Part shown: positions 43,488 through 51,384 of the stretch, in pieces | Position numbering within the stretch: position 1 is the stretch's first letter | How the letters are laid out: every line of letters starts with the position of its first letter | Made by a program: the position numbers and the translations under genes | The notes under the pieces: generated by a model | Seen by the model: the letters and a program-made list of their open reading frames with translations, nothing else | Databases searched by the model: none | Told to the model about the DNA's origin: nothing | Assembly: GCA_963736695.1 (NCBI GenBank) | Contig: CAVTPU010000004.1 | Span: 186,001 to 250,000, forward strand | Source of the DNA: CAVTPU01 sp963736695 | GTDB lineage: Bacteria > Actinomycetota > Actinomycetes > Mycobacteriales > Micromonosporaceae | DNA: 64,000 nt | Reading direction: 5' to 3'

Positions 43488-44461
43488 TTCGTGGCCTCCT
43501 CGACCAGCGCCGCGAAGGCGGGCCGGGCCAACGCCTGCGCCAACGACGTCTGCCACGCCGGCATCGGGGCGAGTCCCACGTCGGCCCACCGGTCGTGGCT
43601 CAACACGCTGAAGCGGGGCCGTCTCGCGGCCCGACCGGGCAGGTCGGCGCCGCTGATCGGTTGGACGCGAGCGGGGTCGAGGCCCGCACCGGCGAACACT
43701 GCGCGGGCCAGGCCGAACCAGGTGGTTCGGCCTGCCGCGGTCGCGTGATAGACCCCGGGGGTCGCGGCGCCGTCGAGCGCCGCGTCGGCGAGTTCGACGG
43801 CGCGGCGGGCGAGCTGCCACGACCACGTGGGCTGGCCGTGTTGGTCGGCCACGACGGTGACGACATCCTGGCGTGCGGCCATTCGCAGCATGGTGGCGAC
43901 GAAGTTCGTTCCGTGTTCCCCGTAGAGCCAGGCGGTGCGCAGCACATAACCGTGGTCGGGCAGGTGGCGCGCCACGGCGTGTTCGCCGGCGAGCTTGCTG
44001 CGGCCGTACGCGTTGATGGGTTGAGGGGTTTGTTGTTCGGAGTAGGGAATGTCGGCGTCTCCGGGGAAGACGTAGTCGGTGGAGATGTGGATGAGGCGGG
44101 CTCCGGTCGCCGCGCACGCGCGGGCGAGCGCACCGACCGCGGTTCCGTTGACGAGGGTGGCTTCGTCTTCGGCGGTCTCGGCGGCGTCGACCCCGGTCCA
44201 TGCGGCGGTGTTGATGACGACGTCGTGTCCGGTGACCGCGTCGGCGACAGCGGTCGGGTCGGTGATGTCGAGGTCGCGGCGGGTCAGTGCCCGCACTCGG
44301 GCGTCCGGGCGGGCGGCGAGAACCGTCGTGAGGTCTCGGCCGAGCATGCCGGCGGCGCCGGTGATGAGCCAGTGGGTGGGTGGTGCGAACGGGGGGCGGG
44401 CGCCGGTCGGTTCGGCGCCAGGGCTGTCGGCGTAGGGATCGCCCGTGTCGAGGGCGGTCAC
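43481..44461 (-). CDS. rfbD: dTDP-4-dehydrorhamnose reductase RmlD
   Basis: 326 residues from a GTG overlapping the rmlB stop by 4 bases. Extended SDR fold: WLITGAAGMLGRDL (NADP motif), INTAAWTGVDAAE, HISTDYVFPGD and YGRSKLAGEHAV (catalytic Tyr-x3-Lys), then LRTAWLYG. It reduces dTDP-4-keto-L-rhamnose to dTDP-L-rhamnose, the last step of the pathway. An N-terminal extension of ~28 residues (Asp/Pro-rich) precedes the fold. It is the second gene of the minus-strand pair rmlB-rmlD. Confidence 0.94.
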   Translation of the reverse strand: MTALDTGDPYADSPGAEPTGARPPFAPPTHWLITGAAGMLGRDLTTVLAARPDARVRALTRRDLDITDPTAVADAVTGHDVVINTAAWTGVDAAETAEDEATLVNGTAVGALARACAATGARLIHISTDYVFPGDADIPYSEQQTPQPINAYGRSKLAGEHAVARHLPDHGYVLRTAWLYGEHGTNFVATMLRMAARQDVVTVVADQHGQPTWSWQLARRAVELADAALDGAATPGVYHATAAGRTTWFGLARAVFAGAGLDPARVQPISGADLPGRAARRPRFSVLSHDRWADVGLAPMPAWQTSLAQALARPAFAALVEEATKS

Positions 44462-45438
44462 GGGTGGGGGGCCTTCAACGGTTCCCACCAGTCGCGGCGT
44501 TCGCGATACCAGGAGACGGTGGCGGCGAGCCCGTCGGCGAGGCTGACCGTGGGGGTGTAGCCGAGCTCTTCGCTGATCTTGGTGATGTCGAGGGAGTAAC
44601 GGCGGTCGTGGCCGAGGCGGTCGCCGACGGGTTCGACCATGTCCCAGCTGGCGCCGCACGCCTCCAGCAGCAGGCCGGTGAGTTCCTTGTTGGACAGTTC
44701 GGTGCCGCCGCCGATGTGATAGACCTCGCCGGCCCGGCCCCGGGTGAGGGCGAGGCCGATGCCGGCACAGTGGTCGCTGACGTGGAGCCAGTCGCGCACG
44801 TTGTCGCCGTCGCCGTAGAGCGGGACGGGGCGGCCGTCGAGCAGGTTGGTGACGAACAGGGGGATGACCTTCTCGGGGAACTGGTGGGTTCCGTAGTTGT
44901 TGGAGCATCGGGTGACGACGACGTCGAGGCCGTGTGTGCGGTGATAGGCCAGGGCGAGCAGGTCCGAGGAGGCTTTGGTGGCGGCGTAGGGCGAATTGGG
45001 GGCCAGGGGCCAGTCCTCGGTCCATGATCCGGTTTCGATGGAGCCGTAAACCTCGTCGGTGGAGACGTGCAGGAACCGGTCGACCCGGTGGCGCAGTGCG
45101 GCGTCGAGCAGGATCTGGGTGCCGAGCACGTTGGTGCGCACGAACGGGGTGGCGCCGGCGATCGAACGGTCCACATGGGACTCGGCGGCGAAATGGACGA
45201 TCGCGTCGTGACCGGCGACCACGTCGTCGACGAGCGTCGTGTCGCAAATGTCGCCGTGAACGACGGTGAGTCGGGGGTCGTCGGCGACGGGCGCGAGGTT
45301 GGCGAGGTTGCCGGAGTAGGTGAGTTTGTCGAGCACGGTGATGGTGGTGAGGGGCGTCGTCGGATGCGCATCGAGCAGGAGCGATCGCGTGAAGTGCGAT
45401 CCGATGAACCCGGCGCCGCCGGTGACGAGAAGCCTCAC
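44458..45438 (-). CDS. rfbB: dTDP-glucose 4,6-dehydratase RmlB
   Basis: 326 residues. Motifs are RLLVTGGAGFIGSHFTR (NAD), HFAAESHVDRSI, STDEVYGSIETGSW, YAATKASSDLLALAYHRTHGLDVVVTRCSNNYG (in part: YAATKASSDL with the catalytic Tyr-x3-Lys) and RDWLHVSDHC. It converts dTDP-glucose to dTDP-4-keto-6-deoxyglucose. A TAGACT hexamer (45448-45453, minus) lies 9 bases before the GTG start, back to back with the rmlA promoter in a 42-base divergent gap. Confidence 0.96.
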   Translation of the reverse strand: MRLLVTGGAGFIGSHFTRSLLLDAHPTTPLTTITVLDKLTYSGNLANLAPVADDPRLTVVHGDICDTTLVDDVVAGHDAIVHFAAESHVDRSIAGATPFVRTNVLGTQILLDAALRHRVDRFLHVSTDEVYGSIETGSWTEDWPLAPNSPYAATKASSDLLALAYHRTHGLDVVVTRCSNNYGTHQFPEKVIPLFVTNLLDGRPVPLYGDGDNVRDWLHVSDHCAGIGLALTRGRAGEVYHIGGGTELSNKELTGLLLEACGASWDMVEPVGDRLGHDRRYSLDITKISEELGYTPTVSLADGLAATVSWYRERRDWWEPLKAPHP

Positions 45439-45466
45439 GGGTCCCAGAGTCTATGAGCGCGTGGGG

Positions 45467-45472
45467 TAAAGT
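45467..45472 (+). promoter_or_regulatory. -10-like TAAAGT before rmlA
   Basis: TAAAGT ends 8 bases before the rmlA ATG at 45481, a leaderless-type arrangement, in the 42-base gap shared with the divergent rmlB promoter (TAGACT, 45448-45453). Confidence 0.5.
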
Positions 45473-45480
45473 GCCAGCTC

Positions 45481-46395
45481 ATGCGAGGAATTCTGCTCGC
45501 TGGGGGGACGGGTTCTCGGCTGTGGCCCATCACGCTGGCGGTGTCGAAGCAGTTGATGCCGGTTTTCGACAAGCCGATGATCTATTATCCGTTGTCCACG
45601 TTGATGGTCGCGGGGGTGCGTGAGGTTCTCATCATCACCACGCCCGAGGATCAGGCGCAGTTTCGGCGGTTGCTCGGCGACGGCGCCCAGTGGGGGATGC
45701 GGTTGGACTATGCGGTGCAGCCCCGACCGGCGGGAATCGCACAGGCGTTCGTTATCGGGGCGGATTTCATCGCCGATGAGTCGGTGGCGTTGATCCTGGG
45801 GGACAACATTTTTCACGGGGTGGATCTGGGGCGACACCTGGATGGCGGGGCGGGCTTGGCCGGTGGGCGGATCTTCGCCTACGAGATGGCTGATCCGAGT
45901 GACTACGGGGTGGTTGATTTCGACCCGGACGGCCGGGTGCGTTCGATCGAGGAGAAGCCGCGGCTGCCGAAGTCGCGCTTCGCGGTGCCGGGCCTGTATT
46001 TCTATGACAACCAGGTGGTGTCGATCGCACGTGGCCTGTCGCCGAGCGGTCGCGGCGAGTTGGAGATCACGGCGGTCAACGACGCCTATCTGCGCATGGG
46101 GCGGTTGGCGGTGACGGTATTGCCGCGGGGCACGGCGTGGTTGGACACGGGGACGTTTTCGTCGCTCATGCAGGCGGGGGAGTTCGTGCGGGTGATCGAG
46201 GAACGGCAGGGGCTCAAGATCGGATGTGTCGAGGAGGTGGCCTGGCGGGCCGGTTTCATCGACGACGACCAGTTGCGCCGGTTGGCGGAGCCGTTGCTTC
46301 GCAGCGGTTACGGCACCTATCTGGTGAATCTGCTCGCTTTGGTTGACCGTACGGGTGGCCTGTCTTCGACGCCACCGAACCCGGTGGCGTCGTGA
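45481..46395 (+). CDS. rfbA: Glucose-1-phosphate thymidylyltransferase RmlA
   Basis: 304 residues; makes dTDP-glucose from dTTP and glucose-1-phosphate, the first step of dTDP-rhamnose synthesis. Nucleotidyltransferase motifs: MRGILLAGGTGSRLWPIT, KQLMPVFDKPMIYYPLS, LILGDNIFHGVDLG and VDFDPDGRVRSIEEKP. The length fits the short RmlA class. Its stop overlaps the rmlC start by 4 bases (GTGA). Confidence 0.95.
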   Translation: MRGILLAGGTGSRLWPITLAVSKQLMPVFDKPMIYYPLSTLMVAGVREVLIITTPEDQAQFRRLLGDGAQWGMRLDYAVQPRPAGIAQAFVIGADFIADESVALILGDNIFHGVDLGRHLDGGAGLAGGRIFAYEMADPSDYGVVDFDPDGRVRSIEEKPRLPKSRFAVPGLYFYDNQVVSIARGLSPSGRGELEITAVNDAYLRMGRLAVTVLPRGTAWLDTGTFSSLMQAGEFVRVIEERQGLKIGCVEEVAWRAGFIDDDQLRRLAEPLLRSGYGTYLVNLLALVDRTGGLSSTPPNPVAS

Positions 46396-46967
46396 GGATC
46401 GAGCCGCTGGACATCGCGGGGGCATTCGAGATCATCCCGGTGCCGCACGGTGACGAGCGTGGCCTGTTCGTCGAGTGGTATCGCCATGACGTGTTGGAAC
46501 GGGCGGCGGGACGGTCGGTGGATCTCGCCCAAGCGAACCTGTCGGTGTCGGCGGCCGGGGTCGTGCGAGGGGTGCACGTGACGGTGGGGAGCCCGGGGCA
46601 GGCGAAATACGTCACCTGTGTGCGGGGCGCGGTGGTGGACGTGGTGGTGGACCTGCGGGTCGGGTCGCCCTCGTTCGGGTCGTGGGCTTCGGTGCGGCTG
46701 GACGATGTCGACCGACGGGCCGTTTTCCTCTCCGAGGGATTGGGGCACGGGTTCTGCGCGCTCTCCGACGAGGCGACGGTGGTTTATCTGTGTTCGAGCA
46801 CCTATCGGCCCGAGCATGACATCGCCGTGCATCCGCTCGACGCCGAACTGGCGATCGACTGGCCGACGGTGCGCCCGGTCCTGTCGCCCCGGGACGCCGC
46901 CGCGCCAGGTCTGGCGGAGCTGCGCGACTCGGGTGCGCTGCCAAACTATCCGATCTGTCGCGACTAG
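46392..46967 (+). CDS. rfbC: dTDP-4-dehydrorhamnose 3,5-epimerase RmlC
   Basis: 191 residues, cupin fold. Family features: PHGDERGLFVEWYR, QANLSVSAAGVVRGVHVTVG (His of the catalytic dyad in RGVH), GQAKYVTCVRGAVVDVVVDLR (in part: KYVTCVRG) and SEGLGHGFCALSDEATVVYLCS (in part: GLGHGFCAL). It epimerises C3 and C5 of dTDP-4-keto-6-deoxyglucose. It is coupled to rmlA by the GTGA overlap, so all four rml genes are present within 3.5 kb. Confidence 0.93.
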   Translation: MRIEPLDIAGAFEIIPVPHGDERGLFVEWYRHDVLERAAGRSVDLAQANLSVSAAGVVRGVHVTVGSPGQAKYVTCVRGAVVDVVVDLRVGSPSFGSWASVRLDDVDRRAVFLSEGLGHGFCALSDEATVVYLCSSTYRPEHDIAVHPLDAELAIDWPTVRPVLSPRDAAAPGLAELRDSGALPNYPICRD

Positions 46968-47004
46968 TCCCTCTCGGGGCGTTCCAGTCGATCGTCCGGA
47001 CCGC

Positions 47005-47010
47005 TAGGGT
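47005..47010 (+). promoter_or_regulatory. -10-like TAGGGT, leaderless start of pafA
   Basis: TAGGGT ends 6 bases before the pafA ATG at 47017. pafA therefore appears to have its own promoter, separate from the rml genes before it. Confidence 0.55.
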
Positions 47011-47016
47011 CAAGTC

Positions 47017-48375
47017 ATGGATCGGCGCATCTTCGGCTTGGAGACCGAATATGGGGTCACCTGCACCCATCGGGGTCAGCGGCGGCTGAGCCCGGACGAG
47101 GTCGCGCGTTATCTGTTTCGCCGGGTGGTGTCATGGGGACGGTCCAGCAACGTCTTCCTGCGCAACGGGGCGAGGCTCTATCTCGACGTCGGGTCACACC
47201 CCGAATACGCCACGCCCGAGTGCGACTCCGTCGCCGACGTGGTGGTCCACGACCGGGCGGGCGAGCGGATCCTCGAGGGCCTGTTGGTCGACGCGGAGAA
47301 GCGGTTGCACGACGAGGGCATCGCCGGTGAGATCTATCTGTTCAAGAACAACACCGACTCGGCCGGCAACTCCTATGGCTGCCACGAAAACTATCTGGTG
47401 TCCCGGCACGGCGAGTTCGGCCGGCTCTCCGACATCTTGATTCCGTTCCTGGTGACCCGTCAGCTGATCTGCGGCGCGGGCAAGGTGCTGCAGACCCCGC
47501 GCGGGGCGGTCTTCTGCCTGTCCCAACGGGCGGAGCACATCTGGGAGGGCGTGTCGTCCGCGACAACCCGGTCCCGGCCCATCATCAACACTCGCGACGA
47601 GCCGCACGCCGACGCGGAGCGTTATCGGCGGCTGCACGTCATCGTCGGCGATTCGAACATGAACGAGGTCACCACCCTGCTCAAGGTCGGCAGCGCCGAC
47701 GTCGTCCTGCGCATGATCGAAGCCGGGGTGACGATGCGGGATCTGACCCTGGAGAACCCCATTCGGGCCATCCGGGAGGTGTCGCACGACGTCACCGGGC
47801 GACGCAAAGTGCGGTTGGCCAACGGCAAAGAGTGCAGCGCGCTGGAGATTCAGCAGGAGTATTTCTCCCGGGCCAGCGAGTTCGTCGAGCGTCGAGGCAT
47901 GGACGCGACGACCAAACGGGTGATCGAACTGTGGGGGCGGGTGCTCGCCGCAGTCGAGTCGGGTGACTTGTCCGGCGTGGCGCGAGAGATCGACTGGGTG
48001 ACGAAGCTGCGCCTCATCGAGCAATATCAGGCCCGCCACGACCTGCCGTTGTCGCACCCGCGGGTGGCCCAGCTCGACCTGGCCTACCACGACGTGCGGC
48101 GCAACCGGGGCATCTATCCGCTGATGGAACGCAAGGGGCAGGTGGACCGGGTCGCCAACGACCTGGAGATCTTCGAGGCGAAGGAGACCCCGCCGCAGAC
48201 CACCCGGGCGCGGCTGCGGGGCGAGTTCATCCGGCACGCCCAGGAGAAGCGACGCGACTTCACCGTCGACTGGGTGCATCTCAAGCTCAACGACCAGGCG
48301 CAGCGCACCGTGCTGTGCAAGGACCCGTTCCGCGCCTACGACGAGCGGGTGGAGCGGCTCATCGCGAGCATGTGA
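47017..48375 (+). CDS. pafA: Pup--protein ligase PafA
   Basis: 452 residues; phosphorylates the terminal Glu of Pup with ATP and links it to substrate lysines. MDRRIFGLETEYGVTCT carries the Mg/ATP Glu motif, NGARLYLDVGSHPEYATPE the catalytic Asp, and NNTDSAGNSYGCHENYL and RPIINTRDEPHAD the glutamine-synthetase-like active site. The Dop-specific insert is absent. The length is typical (~452). It is separated from the other proteasome genes by the rml genes, although the function is the same. Confidence 0.97.
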   Translation: MDRRIFGLETEYGVTCTHRGQRRLSPDEVARYLFRRVVSWGRSSNVFLRNGARLYLDVGSHPEYATPECDSVADVVVHDRAGERILEGLLVDAEKRLHDEGIAGEIYLFKNNTDSAGNSYGCHENYLVSRHGEFGRLSDILIPFLVTRQLICGAGKVLQTPRGAVFCLSQRAEHIWEGVSSATTRSRPIINTRDEPHADAERYRRLHVIVGDSNMNEVTTLLKVGSADVVLRMIEAGVTMRDLTLENPIRAIREVSHDVTGRRKVRLANGKECSALEIQQEYFSRASEFVERRGMDATTKRVIELWGRVLAAVESGDLSGVAREIDWVTKLRLIEQYQARHDLPLSHPRVAQLDLAYHDVRRNRGIYPLMERKGQVDRVANDLEIFEAKETPPQTTRARLRGEFIRHAQEKRRDFTVDWVHLKLNDQAQRTVLCKDPFRAYDERVERLIASM

Positions 48376-48433
48376 TCTTTTTCCTGGTACGCCGTGCCAG
48401 CCTCGCCCCGAGCCGAGCGGGCTTCGACGACGG

Positions 48434-48439
48434 TAGGAT
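48434..48439 (+). promoter_or_regulatory. -10-like TAGGAT before the small membrane protein gene
   Basis: TAGGAT ends 8 bases before the ATG at 48448. Confidence 0.45.
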
Positions 48440-48447
48440 CGGTCCCC

Positions 48448-48660
48448 ATGAGCGATAAGACGCCGCTCGCCGGCGACGGGTTGCCGATGCGATCCTCACC
48501 GCCTTCGGCACGCCAGGGCTGGCTGCAGAACCGGCGAGAGAAGGCGATCGCCGAGATCCAGCGCAACCGGCGCGGCGAATACACCGTGCCCACATGGGTG
48601 CTGACCGGGGCGCTTGTCGCGATTCTCGCCGCTTGGGCGGCGATCATCGTCTTCGCCTGA
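48448..48660 (+). CDS. Small single-helix membrane protein
   Basis: 70 residues. A basic, Gln/Arg-rich N-terminal half (SARQGWLQNRREKAIAEIQR) is followed by one C-terminal membrane helix (WVLTGALVAILAAWAAIIVF). The arrangement suggests an inner-membrane protein with a cytoplasmic helix. The family is not recognised. It is 72 bases after pafA and has a leaderless-type start. Confidence 0.65.
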   Translation: MSDKTPLAGDGLPMRSSPPSARQGWLQNRREKAIAEIQRNRRGEYTVPTWVLTGALVAILAAWAAIIVFA

Positions 48661-48661
48661 C

Positions 48662-48739
48662 CTCCAAGGCGCGACGTCCAGGGGCCACGTCAGCAGGTTC
48701 GCTGCGTGGCGTCCCGCCGCAGCGGTGGCGGCGAGGAAA
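48662..48739. repeat. Direct repeat, left copy (degenerate 3' end of the DUF3866 gene)
   Basis: 78 bases that align to 49154-49228 with about ten substitutions and one 3-base insertion. On the minus strand the right copy encodes the DUF3866 C-terminus (AAAGRHAASLLT then stop), while the left copy reads AAAGRHAANLLT followed by TGG, so the stop is lost. It is a diverged fragment, not part of an intact gene. Confidence 0.85.
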
Positions 48740-48753
48740 GTGTGAGGAGCGAC

Positions 48754-49152
48754 ATGGCACAGCGGACAGCCCCGGTCAGCGACGACACCCCACAGAACTG
48801 TGGGGACGTGGTGGTCGACGCCTACGTTCGGACCGAGGATGACGACACATTGAGCCTCGATCTCGGTGAGATCGCCTTGCACTACTCGCACCAGACGCTG
48901 GAGCATTCGGTCTCCGTTGCCGGGGTCCGGCCAGTCCGCGAGGCTGTTCGCTCCTGGTCACTCATCGGTTGTGACCTCGCGCTGGAATTCGACCAGCGCT
49001 CGGCGTCCATCCTTGGCTTGTCAGCCGTGCACCGCGCGCGGTTGGATCTTGCACTGAATGATCTCGTTGTGGTCAGAGACACCCTCGTCGAGATTCTTGA
49101 GCAGAGCACCTGTTTCGTGGTCGACTGCGCCGGTCGTCACCTGAGCGTCTGA
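48754..49152 (+). CDS. Orphan protein between two copies of a DUF3866 3'-end repeat
   Basis: 132 residues; start set by GAGGAGC 6 bases before the ATG. Soluble, with predicted strands (NCGDVVVDAYVRTEDDDTLSLDL, in part) and helices (ARLDLALNDLVVVRDTLVEIL). Four Cys are present. I do not recognise a family and no catalytic motif is visible. The gene and its leader fill exactly the space between the two direct repeats, so it was probably inserted at the 3' end of the DUF3866 gene. Its codon use is a little less GC-biased than that of its neighbours. Confidence 0.65.
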   Translation: MAQRTAPVSDDTPQNCGDVVVDAYVRTEDDDTLSLDLGEIALHYSHQTLEHSVSVAGVRPVREAVRSWSLIGCDLALEFDQRSASILGLSAVHRARLDLALNDLVVVRDTLVEILEQSTCFVVDCAGRHLSV

Positions 49153-49153
49153 G

Positions 49154-49228
49154 CTCCAAGGCGCGACGTCCAGGGGTCAGGTCAGCAGGCTCGCGGCATG
49201 GCGTCCGGCCGCCGCGGCGGCGAGGAAA
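49154..49228. repeat. Direct repeat, right copy (true 3' end of the DUF3866 gene)
   Basis: 75 bases; includes the stop codon and last ~17 codons of the minus-strand DUF3866 gene. It is the reference copy for the diverged repeat at 48662-48739. Confidence 0.85.
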
Positions 49229-50262
49229 TAGGCGTGATCGGCGTCGAGGCCGCGACCCATCGTCGACAGGCGCACCGGCGACGCGCGCAGCGCCGCGTCG
49301 AGCCCGTCGGTGTCGACCCGGACCAGTCGGTGTGGTGGGCAGATCGCGGCGAGCGCCGCGGTGACCTCCGTGTCGAGGGTTTCGGGGAGGTCGGCGGGCA
49401 TGACGAGGTCGGCTGGGGTAAGGGCGACGCGACCATAGGCGGTGAGGCTGTGGTGGGAGACGCCGCGGTGGCGGGGGCGTGGGTCGGCGTCGGAGATGCG
49501 TAGTGAGCCGATGGGGTGGCCGTTGAGGGTGGTTGTGGCGTTGATGGCTTCGCCGGTGGCGGTGCCGGAGAATCCCCAGGTGGTGCCTGTGCCGAGGTTG
49601 CCGGGGCCTTGGGTGACGATGGTGATGTCGGCGTGTGCGGCGTGTCGTGCGGCGAGGAGTCCGGCGTGAATGTTGGTGGCTTCGAGGTCGCCGCCGAAGC
49701 ATTGGCCGGTGGTGACGACGGCGCATAGGACGTTGGTGAGGGCGTCGAGGGTGCGGGAGAACCAGGCGGGAAGGGCGCCGCCGTCGGTCATGACGTAGGC
49801 GATGCGGGCTTGTGGGTGGGTGGCGTGGATGCCGGCGATGATGGCGGGGAGGGCGGAGTGTAGGTCGGCGGTGATGACGGGCATGGCGTTGAGTCCGGTG
49901 GCGGTGTCGAGGGTGGGGCGGTGTGGTGAGTTTTCTTCGTCGGCGGCGAGGACGATGGCTTGTTGTGGGGTGTAGCGGGCTTTGACGATGTGGCCGGCGG
50001 GTGTGGGTGTGTCGGGGGGGAGTCGGTCGGGTAGTGCGACGACGAAGGCGTAGCCGCCGGTGCCGAGGCCGAGGGTGAGGGCGTTGAGGTTGAGCAGGAC
50101 CCGGTCGCCGGGGATTGGGTCGCCGACGAGGTGTGGATAGGCGATTGCTCGTACGGTTTCTGGGTCGTCGGCGTTGCGGCGGGTGAGTGTCGTGTCGAGT
50201 TCGACTGCTCCCCGCCATTGCCGGCGTCGCGCGGTTACGCGCGCTTCACGCCACCGGATCAC
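49177..50262 (-). CDS. DUF3866 family protein
   Basis: 361 residues from a GTG. Characteristic segments: AIAYPHLVGDPIPGDRVLLNLNALTLGLGTGGYAFV (in part: GDRVLLNLNALTLGLGTGG), GHIVKARYTPQQ, VMTDGGALPAWFS, VVTTGQCFGGDLEATNIHAGLLAARH (in part: TGQCFGGDLEA) and IVTQGPGNLGTGT. These match the actinobacterial DUF3866 family, whose activity is unknown. A TAGCGT hexamer (50269-50274, minus) lies 6 bases before the start. It is divergent from pafB. Confidence 0.85.
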   Translation of the reverse strand: MIRWREARVTARRRQWRGAVELDTTLTRRNADDPETVRAIAYPHLVGDPIPGDRVLLNLNALTLGLGTGGYAFVVALPDRLPPDTPTPAGHIVKARYTPQQAIVLAADEENSPHRPTLDTATGLNAMPVITADLHSALPAIIAGIHATHPQARIAYVMTDGGALPAWFSRTLDALTNVLCAVVTTGQCFGGDLEATNIHAGLLAARHAAHADITIVTQGPGNLGTGTTWGFSGTATGEAINATTTLNGHPIGSLRISDADPRPRHRGVSHHSLTAYGRVALTPADLVMPADLPETLDTEVTAALAAICPPHRLVRVDTDGLDAALRASPVRLSTMGRGLDADHAYFLAAAAAGRHAASLLT

Positions 50263-50268
50263 GTGTGA

Positions 50269-50274
50269 ACGCTA
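50269..50274 (-). promoter_or_regulatory. -10-like TAGCGT, leaderless start of the DUF3866 gene
   Basis: On the minus strand TAGCGT ends 6 bases before the GTG at 50262. Confidence 0.5.
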
Positions 50275-50369
50275 GCCTATGGCTGGTTGTGGTGTCGCGT
50301 TGCGTGACGGTCGGTAACGACCGGGGCGGGGCGGGCACGCCCACGGCGCGGTGGTGGTGGTGGCGCTGA

Positions 50370-50375
50370 TAGCGT
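50370..50375 (+). promoter_or_regulatory. -10-like TAGCGT, leaderless start of pafB
   Basis: TAGCGT ends 7 bases before the pafB GTG at 50383. The DUF3866 and pafB promoters thus use the same hexamer in opposite directions, about 95 bases apart. Confidence 0.5.
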
Positions 50376-50382
50376 CGACCGG

Positions 50383-51384
50383 GTGTCTCGCAGTCGCACT
50401 GAACGCCTGGTCAATCTCGTGATCTGCTTGTTGTCGACGCGGAGGTTCCTCACCGCGGCGCAGATCGCGGCGACCGTGCCGGGTTATGCCCATGATCCGG
50501 ACGATGAACGCGATCACGAAGCGTTTCAACGCAAGTTCGAGCGTGATAAGGCCGAGTTGCGGGATTTGGGGATTCCGTTGGAGGTCGGCACGACCAGTGT
50601 CTTCGATACGGAGCCGGGTTATCGGATCGCTCGGGGTGACTACGCGTTGCCGGATGTTCGGTTGGAGCCGGACGAGACGGCTGCGGTGGGCATCGCCGCC
50701 CGGTTGTGGCAGCACGCGGGGTTGGCGGCTGCGGCGACGTCGGGTTTGGTGAAGTTGCGGGCGGCCGGGGTGGAGGTTGATCCGCACGCGATGTTGGGGT
50801 CGGAGCCGGTGGTGACGGTCGATCCGGCGTTCGATCCGTTGCAGAGCGCGGCACGGCATCGGCGTGAGGTGGTCTTCGATTATCGGACTTTGGAGGACGA
50901 CACGTCGACGCCGCGGCGGTTGCAGCCGTGGGGTGTGGTGTGTTGGCGGGGCCGGTGGTATGTGGTCGGTCATGATCTGGACCGGGACGCGGCCCGGTGT
51001 TTCCGGTTGTCGCGGGTGGTCGGCGCGGTGCGGGTGGTGGGTCGGCCGGATGCTTTCACACCTCCGGTGGGGGTTGATTTGATCGAATATGTGGCTGGTT
51101 GGTCGGGGTCGGCGCAGCCCTATGGTGTGGCGACGGTGTTGGTGCGGCCGGGGCGGGCCGTGGGGGTGCGGCGGCGGGCTGAGCAGATTGTGCCTGGCCC
51201 TGACGGCGACGAGGTGATGTTGCCGTATTCGGATCCGCAGGGGTTGGCCCGGTGGTTGGTCGGTTATGGCTCGGATGTCGTGGTGTTGGGGCCTGAGGAG
51301 GTTCGTCAGGCGGCGATTAGCCGGTTGCGGGACTTGGCGTCGGTGTGGGCGTCGCAGCCGAGTGATCTGGCGGTGACGGGATGA
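50383..51384 (+). CDS. pafB: WYL-domain transcriptional regulator PafB
   Basis: 333 residues. N-terminal winged helix (TERLVNLVICLLSTRRFLTAAQIAATVPGY, in part: NLVICLLSTRRFLTA), middle WYL domain (VVFDYRTLEDD, WGVVCWRGRWYVVGHDLDRDAARCFRLSRV in part: WRGRWYVVGHDLDRDA) and the C-terminal WCX extension. With PafC it forms the transcriptional activator of the mycobacterial DNA-damage response; the genes lie next to the Pup system but are not needed for pupylation. It overlaps pafC by 4 bases. Confidence 0.95.
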   Translation: MSRSRTERLVNLVICLLSTRRFLTAAQIAATVPGYAHDPDDERDHEAFQRKFERDKAELRDLGIPLEVGTTSVFDTEPGYRIARGDYALPDVRLEPDETAAVGIAARLWQHAGLAAAATSGLVKLRAAGVEVDPHAMLGSEPVVTVDPAFDPLQSAARHRREVVFDYRTLEDDTSTPRRLQPWGVVCWRGRWYVVGHDLDRDAARCFRLSRVVGAVRVVGRPDAFTPPVGVDLIEYVAGWSGSAQPYGVATVLVRPGRAVGVRRRAEQIVPGPDGDEVMLPYSDPQGLARWLVGYGSDVVVLGPEEVRQAAISRLRDLASVWASQPSDLAVTG

